Part shown: positions 11,253 through 18,540 of the stretch, piece by piece
How positions within the stretch are numbered: the stretch's first letter is position 1
How the letters are laid out: every line of letters begins with the position of its first letter
Notes under the pieces: model-generated
Database searches by the model: none
Seen by the model: the letters and a program-made list of their open reading frames with translations, nothing else
What the model was told of the DNA's origin: nothing
Program-made: the position numbers and the translations under genes
Origin: Ceriagrion tenellum
Lineage: Eukaryota > Arthropoda > Insecta > Odonata > Coenagrionidae
NCBI GenBank assembly: GCA_963169105.1
Contig: OY720643.1
Span: 82,319,696-82,383,695 of the forward strand
DNA length: 64,000 nucleotides
Reading direction: 5' to 3'

Positions 11253-12763
11253 ATGGACGACGTACGTGTGACGGGGGGGGGGAACCCTCCCCGGGGGGAG
11301 ACCCCCCCCGGGGGGAGACCCCCCCCCAAGCCCTCCACCTCCCATCCCGTCTCCCGTGATCCTGATCTGGCCGTCAAAGCGACGAGCGACGACGGGATCG
11401 TTACCACTTCCATATCCCCAGCCCCCAGCGCTTCGTCACGTAACGTGGCCAACGTGGCCAACGTCACCACCCACCACGTCACCACCCCTCTCCAAGGATG
11501 AGGACAGCCTCTTATCTCCCTCCGCCTTCACTTCTGGGAACATCAGAGGGAGCCAACCCATCGGTGCGCCCCGAAGCTCTCAACCGGCACGCCGTAGCGC
11601 GCCACACCCGTCCTCCGCCGGGAATCCAGCCACGCCACCATCGAACCCCTCCTATGCCCGCATGGTCCAGACCCCTGCTCTGGGACCGCGCTCCTCCGAC
11701 GCCCCCGACGCAATCGAAGCCAATCTCCCGGATCGGAACGCGGTCGTCGTCTGTGAGGCCATCGAAGAGTTGACCCTAGACGACCACCTCCTCCCCCTCC
11801 TTCAGCTCCTGGAGGCACGGGACATCTCCTTCGCCTCCAAGATTTCGCTACAACAGGTCTGTGTGTACCTGCGGGACGAAACTCTGGCCGACAGAGTGGC
11901 ATACTCCCCGCCCATTACGCACCACGGCCACCGCTTTCAATATCGGAAGTATGTCTCTGGTGCCACTCTTCTCTCCCAATACGGTCGCGTCGTCGGTGGC
12001 ATCAAGCCCCTGAAGGCGGCATGCCACAATCCCCTATTCTCCCACGTCCGCGGCTTCCGGCGTCTGGCCAACGTCGTCGTGGACAACCCCGGAGCCCTGC
12101 CCATCAGTGCGCCTCTGATCCACCTGGGGACCACATACAACATATTCTTCAACCTGGAGGACATAACGTGCGCCTTCTGCAGTCGCAGGGGCCACCACTT
12201 TGATCGGTGTCCCGAAGATCGCCCTCGCTCCCCTCCTCCCGTCGACGACGGAGATCACGAAGCTGCAGAGCGGACGTCTCCGGGCACGGACCCTCCCCAG
12301 ACAGGACAGACTCTCACCACTCCGGAGCCCCCCCAGGCACCCGAACGGGAGCGGCTCACTCCCCCCGCGGTCCCATTACCCCCGCAGCCGTCTCAATCCG
12401 CACCCCCCGCGCACGAGGTCGCCTTGGCGGCGGTGGAGAGCATGGAGGAGGAGATCACCAAATCCCGGAAAACAAAGCGCGGTGACCTGTCCCCTGACGG
12501 TCCACCGGTGAGGAGGGCGGCCCGCAAAGCCTCACCCGACCCCACCAGTTCGGAGGACACTAGCGACGAGGCCTCGGTCGCCTCTCGCGACACGGACGCC
12601 GGCACGGATCGCCCTAAGCCCCCAACCGTCCCCTGCCTCCCGCAGCAACTGTCCACGCAGGTGATGCGGGACGTGCACGATAGAGAGGCCATCCCGTACC
12701 TCGAGGTGGACCCTCTCCTACTTGAGAGGCACCTAACGCACGTCATCTCCACCACCCCAAAAC
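11253..12763 (+). pseudogene. T3 ORF1, gag-like, frameshifted and internally deleted
   Basis: The likely start is ATG 11253 (MDDVRV). G and C homopolymers follow, and the frame changes near 11490. The main frame then reads through the core domain (NAVVVCEAIEELTLDDHL, FASKISLQQVCVYL). KYVSGAT is joined directly to LLSQYGRVVGG, so about 20 residues present in every other copy (the RIFLSN...PDIP segment) are missing in frame. The CCHC knuckle CAFCSRRGHHFDRC lies at about 12172-12213. At the end of ORF1 the usual TAATG is changed, so the frame runs on into ORF2 sequence out of register. RNA-binding role by homology with the other copies. Confidence 0.75.
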
Positions 12764-13715
12764 GTGGCCGGCACAATAACAAAGAGGTCCATCGCTCATG
12801 TCAACGCCGAGTCACTCCGGGCACATTGGGCCGACTTCACCGAGATCTTCGGCGGCCGTCGCGATGCAGTGATCGCCGTCTCGGAGACGCATCTCTCGGC
12901 GATGTACGGGGACGCGCCCTACTCCCTCCCCGGTTACCATCTCCACCGGAACGACCGGGCGCACGGTGCGGGCGGAGGAGTCGCCCTCTACGACCGCGAC
13001 GGCCTAGTGGCGAGAAGGATCCGCTGCTCCCAGGCGTCTCAGCAGCAACGGGCCGAATACCTGTTCATCGAGGTGTCGGTGGACGGAGGAGCGTTGCTCG
13101 TGGGTGTCGCCTACTGCCCACCGAAAGATGGAGACCCCAGACGGTCCTCGCCCGATTCGTTGGCCATACGACCGGCTATTCCCAGGCAGTGCTGGTGGGA
13201 GATTTTAATGTCCCCGTGAACAAAGACGACTGTTCCTCGCGGGCCTTCCAGCGTGCGGCGGAGGACCACGGCTTGCAATTTCTATCCCGCCGCCCCACCT
13301 GCCACACCCCCACCTCGCACAACGCCCTGGACCTTGTCCTGGCACTTGACGCGGGGAAGATCACCAGCCACGGCCAGAGGCACGTGTCTCCTTCCTACTC
13401 GCCCTCCAAACCGCGCCCCCTCCTCACAGGACCATCCTCGTACGCGACCTGGAATCGGTGGACGTCCTCGCTCTGCTGGACGACCCGGATCTCGATCGGC
13501 CAGACGACGTCGGACCCGTTGGACCCGAACGCGGACGCCGCGGCGGTCACCGACGTCGTTCTCCGGGTGCTCGACCGACACGCCCCCCTCCAGCGACGGA
13601 CGGTGCGCAGACCTCCGGCGCCTTGGCTCACCGCCGAGATAAGGAAGGCGATGGCAGACAGGGACGCGTTGTACTGACGATTCGCACGGAGGAAATCTCC
13701 GGAATCGTGGGAGCT
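12764..13715 (+). pseudogene. T3 ORF2 fragment: endonuclease domain only
   Basis: The EN starts around 12764 with a GTG where the other copies have ATG. It shows IAHVNAESLRAHWADF, VSETHL, GGGVALY and VGVAYCPPK. A frameshift near 13150 moves it to the frame with VLVGDFNVPVNKDD, HNALDLV and APWLTAEIRKAM. Similarity stops near 13715 inside the EN-RT linker, where a second EN start (T4) follows. The copy is therefore 3' truncated and has no 3'UTR of its own. Confidence 0.8.
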
Positions 13716-14098
13716 CCAGGGGTAGAAAGCTCCCCGCCCTCGGACACCTCCCACACATTCACGGTCGCCCACGTTAACGCCGAGTCCTTGCGCGCTCACT
13801 GGGGGGACTTCGTGTCCCTCTTCCAGGAGCGAGAGGACGCTGTCATTGCGGTGTCCGAGACCCATCTGAGCGGGGAGTTTGCGGACGCAGCCTTCTCACT
13901 TCCCGGCTACACTCTCCTCCGTAATGACAGATCCTACGCCCGGGGGGGAGGTGTTGCGCTTTACGTCCGGGATGGACTCAGCGTGAGACCGGTCTATCAT
14001 TCCAGGGCCACGTGCTCAGATCGGGAGGAGTTTCTCTTCACTGTAGTGTCGGTCGGGGGCGTCAGCGTCCCGGTCGGCGTTGCTTACTGCCCACCCAA
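13716..14098 (+). pseudogene. T4 ORF2 endonuclease, N-terminal half
   Basis: An open reading of the EN N-half: VAHVNAESLRAHWGDF, AVSETHL, LPGYTLLRNDRSYARGGGVA, VGVAYCPPK. It ends abruptly after the CPPK motif, where AT-rich viral DNA begins. The rest of the same EN resumes at 16821. This is the left flank of the viral integration. Confidence 0.85.
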
Positions 14099-14099
14099 A

Positions 14100-14260
14100 T
14101 AGTTGTGTTGAATAGTGCTTCCCCAGAAGTGCGTGTTGATTTAAAACCGTGCCGTTCTAAACGGAGCTGTTTAAAATATATATCTAAGGAGGACAAGTAC
14201 CTTTTGACAAATATTTCGGTGAGTAAGTTGAACTTGAATTATAGGCTGTGGTACTGGGTT
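14100..14260 (+). repeat. Left terminal direct repeat of the viral insert
   Basis: It matches 16664-16818 with about four substitutions and a 4-nt indel (ttcggtgagtaag versus ttcggtaag). It covers the rep region around the YxxK motif. The left repeat abuts the LINE CPPK codon; the right one abuts the LINE EN C-half. Confidence 0.9.
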
Positions 14261-14300
14261 AATAATGCATCTGAGTTTTCTTATCTGCGTTATATATCAG
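14219..14300 (+). other. Predicted 82-nt intron in viral rep
   Basis: The open frame with the YxxK motif ends out of register with the helicase frame. A GTGAGT donor at 14219 and a pyrimidine-rich TATATATCAG acceptor ending at 14300 would join them in phase 0. The right-hand repeat copy carries a consensus GTAAGT donor at the same place (16783). Spliced rep genes are known in several CRESS-DNA groups. Whether it is used here is inference. Confidence 0.65.
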
Positions 14301-14847
14301 TTTGTTGTTGAACATTATAACAAGTATAAGTTCTTAAAAAGTTATTTTGATGAGTTTAAAAGCAAACAGGAGGTTCCATTTAAATTGAGACATGTTGAGT
14401 ATTCATATTTTGGATGGGCAATGGAGGTTGCAATGTGGTATAATGAGTGCATTGAATCTTAAGCGCATAAGAAAAAGCAGCTTTATCTGTTTGGGAACAG
14501 TAACGTTGGTAAAAGTTCATATATTGAAAGTCTTATTGGTAGTAAGGGTATGCAGCATGTATATTATCCCGATGTTGAGAAGTTTGCTTATCAAGGGTTG
14601 TTTCCTCAGTTTCACAAAGTCATATTGTTTGAAGAATTTGTTGTAAAGTTTCATGTGCAGAGTATGTTGAAACGGCTATTAGAAGGAAAAGAATTTTTAG
14701 CGCCAGTTAAATGTGAAACAGGTCGTGTTATTAAATTTACTGGAATTATAATATTTGTATCAAATTTTAATGATATACAGGATGATGCGCTTCTTGCTAC
14801 CGATGACCGGCTACTCTTCGTGGAGGCGGAGACGCCCTTTTGGGAGA

Positions 14848-15725
14848 ATGAAAAATGTCTTTTACCGAAGAAGGAAATTGTATTACCGCAGGAGGCAACG
14901 TGCGAGGTCGTCGAGATTTCGGACGAGGAGACGTAATCGTTTATACAGAAATATTGGACGTATATCCAATAGGAAGATTCTGATTTTTAATCATGTATCA
15001 CATCAATACACGCAGGACAACTTCTATTATCATATTCAAAATTCCGTATGGCAGACCGAACTCAGGCAGTTTCAGTGGCCGAATGTTTGGGTTGGTCCGT
15101 CAGATACTATTAAAGGCCTTTGTCGCATGTATAAGCGGTTTCTGCTTAAGAAAATTGTTATAAAGTTAAAACATTTATCCACTTCTGTGGAAGAGTTTGA
15201 TTTTCATGGCGAAGGGTCTGATGTTAATTGTAAGGAATATGTCGAGGCATTAGCCGGTGGTACTACTATACCTGCTCAGGATTTGAAAATTCCAATTTTT
15301 TTAACTGAAAAACAGTCGAAGGCTTGGTTTATTTATTATGTAGATAGAACTCATGATGCTGTTGATTTAACAACTAAGGACAAAGTACCTCCTACTATTG
15401 CGGTCGGTGATTATAATGAAATAGACAACGCTAAATATAAGCATAAATGAATACAACATTTAAGATTTACCCAGGTTGTAAAAAGTATTTAAATACTGCT
15501 GATTATTTATTGTCTGATGATTCTAAAAAATATAAGGATCCATATAAGTGGATGTAGGATTCTGGTAGTTTAAGAGCTGTACCTGTGTTGTGTGTAGGTG
15601 CTATTCCACCCGATGATATAGATGCATTGAACGCATCAAACTTTATAAAAGTGTCTGTAAGATATAAAGTTTCAATGTATATGACATTTGTATTAGCCGG
15701 ACGAATGTACGAAGTGCATCTTTAA
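14848..15725 (+). pseudogene. cap: Viral capsid-like protein with Arg-rich N-terminus, broken
   Basis: ATG 14848 opens a frame overlapping the rep end by 89 nt. Its first 40 residues are extremely Arg/Tyr-rich (motif RRRKLYYRRRQRARS), as in circovirus-like capsid proteins, where this segment binds DNA and enters the nucleus. The body (to TGA 15448-15450) has alternating hydrophobic and charged stretches compatible with a jelly-roll. A second frame starting at 15447, with one in-frame TAG (15555-15557), continues to TAA 15723-15725 and ends with a strand-like segment (VSVRYKVSMYMTFV). I read this as the capsid C-terminus after a frameshift. The capsid identity is by position, charge and size only. 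Confidence 0.65.
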
Positions 15726-15779
15726 TTTGCAGATTGTTGTTATTACTGTGCAAGATCCCTACCTCTACCATCATGCAGA

Positions 15780-16337
15780 ATGCCGGAGGAATCGTTCGCC
15801 CGAACGGAGCAGGTATTGGACAACACCTACGGTTCATACATCTGTGCTCCATGCCGCATCCAATACTTGTGCAAGCAGAGGGTGTTGTCGTTGTCGCTTG
15901 CGACAATTGCTCGATACCTTCAAATGCCTAGACGAGCATTCTTGCGGCTGCTCGGAAGGCGAACAGGATTGCCTGTATCTATGTGGCCTTTGTATTCTCA
16001 GGAATTACTCTGTTGCAAGGGCTTTAGATTACGATGGGTAGATCGCGTATATCTTTTCTTTAGAGGGAATAATTTGAATTTTAATATGCTTATAGCTTAC
16101 CTCTTAGCTTATAGAAATGAGGAATGGGATATAAGGAGATTTGTGTATTTGTGTGTTAGTATAGAAAGTCATTTGAATCGAAGGCGGGCTTGGCATTATT
16201 ATTCTGTGAGATTGCAGAGATTGGTTAACGGTTCAACTGGTTATGTGTTGCCTCATGTACCACGACGTCCATATCACCCAAGGGTCAGATGGGTCAACGA
16301 GTCAGAGCTCGACTGTTTGAACGATGACGTCATTTGA
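15780..16337 (+). CDS. Third viral ORF, 185 aa, function unknown
   Basis: An uninterrupted ATG-to-TGA frame lies between the capsid-like gene and the origin hairpin. The product is rich in Arg, Leu and Tyr. It has a Cys cluster near residues 22-31 (CAPCRIQYLC), a basic segment RRAFLRLLGRR at about 50-60, and a Trp/Arg-rich C-terminal half; I see no signal peptide or clear transmembrane helix. I do not recognise the family. It is the only viral frame here without a stop or frameshift, although rep and cap each carry lesions. It could be a genuine accessory gene, a chance survivor, or part of a spliced product. Confidence 0.55.
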   Translation: MPEESFARTEQVLDNTYGSYICAPCRIQYLCKQRVLSLSLATIARYLQMPRRAFLRLLGRRTGLPVSMWPLYSQELLCCKGFRLRWVDRVYLFFRGNNLNFNMLIAYLLAYRNEEWDIRRFVYLCVSIESHLNRRRAWHYYSVRLQRLVNGSTGYVLPHVPRRPYHPRVRWVNESELDCLNDDVI

Positions 16338-16441
16338 TAAGGACATGAAAAAAGTTTCCGTACGCGTATACTAGAATAACCTATACGCGCACGGAATAAA
16401 CTCTCTCTTTCCAGAGTTTAAGTCAGGAGGTCAAGGGTCAA
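16282..16441 (+). repeat. GGGTCA direct repeats flanking the viral origin (candidate iterons)
   Basis: GGGTCA occurs at 16282-16287, 16291-16296 and 16435-16440, and a related GGTCAA at 16429-16434, on both sides of the hairpin. CRESS-DNA origins usually carry short direct repeats bound by Rep; that these are such sites is inference. Confidence 0.5.
16357..16395 (+). promoter_or_regulatory. Viral rolling-circle origin: stem-loop with TAGAATAAC loop
   Basis: Arms 16357-16370 (TCCGTACGCGTATA) and 16382-16395 (TATACGCGCACGGA) pair over 14 positions with a single mismatch. The 11-nt loop contains TAGAATAAC (16372-16380), which differs at two positions from the TAGTATTAC nonanucleotide used by many circo- and nanovirus-type origins. 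It sits just upstream of the Rep N-terminal part on the same strand, the expected place. Rep would nick within the loop to start rolling-circle replication. Confidence 0.85.
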
Positions 16442-16818
16442 TCGATAAGCCACGCAGTAAGCTGAGCAAGCCCGGTCACCAGTTTTTTTGTACATTAACC
16501 GACGATGGTGCAAGTTTGAACCTGACAGATATACAAGACTTGTTCGAGGGATTCTTAGTCAGTTAGTGTATATCATTGGAGTTGAGCACATCGTCAGAGA
16601 CAGCGCCCTATCATATCCATTGTTTTTTGGAATTTAGTGAAAAGTGGTTTCTTGTTGATATTTTAGAAGTGTTGAATAGTGCTTTCCCAGAAGTGCGTGT
16701 TGATTTACAACCGTGCCGTTCTAAACGGAGCTGTTTAAAATATATATCTAAGGAGGCCAAATACCTTTTGACAAATATTTCGGTAAGTTGAACTTGAATT
16801 ATAGGCTGTGGTACTGTG
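16396..16818 (+). pseudogene. rep: Viral Rep, N-terminal HUH endonuclease part
   Basis: A single frame runs from just after the hairpin. It holds a motif I-like FFCTLTDDG, the HUH motif HIHCFLEF (His codons 16612-16620) and the YxxK motif YISK (16741-16752), whose Tyr would make the covalent link to DNA. One in-frame TAG (16564-16566) breaks it between motifs I and II. I find no in-frame ATG between the hairpin and motif I, so the start codon is lost or lies in an unrecognised exon. A GTAAGT donor (16783-16788) follows the YxxK motif. The sequence ends at the LINE junction near 16818. Confidence 0.85.
16664..16818 (+). repeat. Right terminal direct repeat of the viral insert
   Basis: This is the counterpart of 14100-14260. 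Beyond its end is a 14-nt duplication of flanking LINE sequence (CTCTCGATCG at 16821-16830 and again at 16835-16844), a junction scar not present in the other LINE copies. Confidence 0.88.
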
Positions 16819-16820
16819 TT

Positions 16821-17505
16821 CTCTCGATCGAAATCTCTCGATCGTCTCCCGTAGACCGACCTTCTACACCGCCACCTCCAGCAACGCCCTCGATCTCATC
16901 ATCGTGGACGACACAACTGGTATCCTTCGGCACGGACAGGCGCTCGCGCCTGGACTCTCCCGCCACGATCTGGTGTTCTGCACCCTCCCCCTCCTCACTC
17001 CCAGGCCCCCGAGGAGATCGGTCTTTGTTCGGTCCCTGGACCGGATCGACACCGTAGCCTTCCCCAACGACCCCGCCCTCTGCCGTCTGGAAGACGTCAC
17101 CGAGGAGGGCGAATTAGACCGGAACGCTCGGCTGGTGAGGGACGTAATCGTTGGCATAATGAACGCCCACGCCCCCCTTCGCAGGATATCCGTCCAGAGG
17201 CCCCCTGCTCTCTGGTTGACCCAGACTCAGGGATGAGATGGCAGACCGGGATAGGCTCTATAGGCGCTTCATCGCCAACAGGACCCCGGAAAGATGGGTG
17301 GCATACCGCCTGGCACGCAATTTCGTCTAACAAAGAATACGGAATGCCAAGACGCGACACTTCGCCGAGCTGACCCGCGAGGGACCCGTGCGGTTCTGGA
17401 GGACCGTCAGAGCTCAGGGGGGTCTCCGCGGTGGGGCCCTCGGAGATGTGGCGGTGCCCACCGACCGCTTGATGGCCAGCTTCGCGGCTGCATCCGGAGC
17501 CGAGC
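16821..17505 (+). pseudogene. T4 ORF2, endonuclease C-half and start of RT
   Basis: It resumes the EN interrupted at 14098: LSIVSRRPTFYTATSSNALDLI, GLSRHDLVFC, then the linker HAPLRRISVQRPPALWLT. About 50 residues found in the other copies between CPPK and LSIVSRRP (including GDFNVP) are missing, so roughly 150 bp of target were lost. A frameshift at about 17230 and a stop near 17328 follow; RNAKTRHFAELT and FWRTVRAQGG are still readable. Similarity switches to T5 ORF1 near 17505. Confidence 0.8.
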
Positions 17506-18540
17506 GTTACCGCAACCGACATCACCGACGTCCGTACTGATCTGGATAACCCGGACAAAAGGACGGCGGTAATGTGTGAAGCCACTGATGGCCTCCCTCT
17601 GGACGACTACCTGATGGCCATGTTGTCCGTGGTCGAACCATTAGATATAATCTACGCTTCAAAAATTAGTAATGGGAGAGTCTGCGTCTACCTGAAGACT
17701 CTGGCCCTCGCGGAGAGGGTAGTCGCTGCATCCCCGTTGCTATATCGAGGAAGACAATTCAATTACAGGAAATACGTGTCCGGGGCGACACGTATCTTCC
17801 TGTCTAACGGAGTCCCGGATATTCCCTCCCAGAAATTGCACGCGATCCTTTCGCAATACGGCAAAGTAGCGGGGGCGATCAATCCCGTTAAATCATCTTG
17901 TAAGGAGTCTGTTCTGGGGCACGTTAGGGGGTTCAGGCGTCCGGCCAACGTCGTTCTGGATAACATCGCGGACTTACCGTTGGCAGTGTCCGTCCATCAC
18001 GCCGGGATTTCCCATACAATCCGGACCCGGTTGCTGAGCCGTTGCCGGTAGAGCCGCAAAGTACCGATGACTCGACCGCAAATGTGGGAAGCCCGACCGC
18101 ACCACTCGCCGAACCTGAGACCGTCACAGCGAAGTCTCCAATAGAGGAACCCATGGAGGCTGAGACTAAGATTCCCCGCGCTGCTAAGCGTGGCCCCCTC
18201 TCGCCTCCCAGGGAGGGTACGAAGAAGATGGCTATGGAGTTGCCAGAGGGGGAGGATGACCGATTATCGCAAACCACCTGCAAATCGGATCATTCGACGC
18301 ACGACGACTTGCATGATGCAGACATTTCGGCCTCCGATAGCACCTACATAAGCGCGATGAAAGAGATTCACAACGTGAAAGACATCGTGCCCTTCCTGCG
18401 GTCCCTTAACTATGATCCGGTGGCTTTCCTTCGGAAAGTAAAGGACCAATGCCACGCAATGACTCCCAAGCAGGAGCGCGGTAAAAAAAGGCATCAGATA
18501 CCGTACTCTATGCGACCGCCTCACGAAGGAGTTAATGATC
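17505..18540 (+). pseudogene. T5 ORF1, core domain with zinc knuckle deleted
   Basis: The start of the gene is missing. From about 17505 it is a close relative of T12 ORF1 (54650 onward): KRTAVMCEATDGLPLDDYL, YASKISNGRVCVYL, RKYVSGATRIFLSNG, GHVRGFRR. After GISHTI the frame jumps, and the CCHC knuckle and part of the linker (about 150 bp relative to T12) are absent. The acidic and basic C-terminal region is open at 18042-18500 (IVPFLRSLNYDPVAFLRKVKD). It is then fused without a stop to mid-EN sequence (RAGGGVALYIKEGS), so the ORF1 end, the ORF1/ORF2 junction and the EN start are deleted. Confidence 0.8.

Larger units (their letters stand above)
14100..14936 (+). pseudogene. rep: Viral replication initiator (Rep), C-terminal part with SF3 helicase
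   Basis: The first part (to 14218) repeats the end of the endonuclease domain, including the YxxK motif and its preceding Cys/Leu. After a predicted intron (14219-14300) the frame runs to TAA at 14934-14936. It contains Walker A GNSNVGKS (14493-14516), Walker B ILFEEF (about 14621-14638) and motif C IIIFVSNF (14745-14768), the set expected of the superfamily 3 helicase of CRESS-DNA Reps. One in-frame TAA (14460-14462) interrupts it just before Walker A. The N-terminal HUH part of the circular gene lies at the far end of the insert (16396-16818). The 3' end overlaps the start of the capsid-like gene. Confidence 0.85.
14099..16818 (+). mobile_element. Endogenous CRESS-DNA virus genome, slightly over unit length
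   Basis: This AT-rich block interrupts a GC-rich LINE EN gene. Its first and last ~155 bp (14100-14260 and 16664-16818) are a direct repeat with an offset of 2564 bp. That is what a linearised circle or rolling-circle concatemer would leave, so the circular genome would be about 2.56 kb. All genes are on one strand: the rep 3' part, a capsid-like gene, a third ORF, the origin hairpin, then the rep 5' part in circular order. HUH, YxxK, Walker A, Walker B and motif C are all present. Stops and a frameshift show it is not a current virus. The genus is not assigned; the evidence is motif reading, not a database search. Confidence 0.88.

Noticed and set aside
15727..16041. Cys-rich 104-codon frame overlapping the third viral ORF
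   Set aside because: Shorter, overlapping and ended inside the longer open frame; no reason to prefer it.
16561..16620. A frameshift between Rep motifs I and II
   Set aside because: On checking the register, motif I and the HUH motif are in the same frame; a single TAG is sufficient to explain the break.
13716..17236. The viral block as a host gene with introns
   Set aside because: The terminal direct repeats, origin hairpin and Rep motifs fit a circular viral genome, and the flanks are two halves of one LINE endonuclease.
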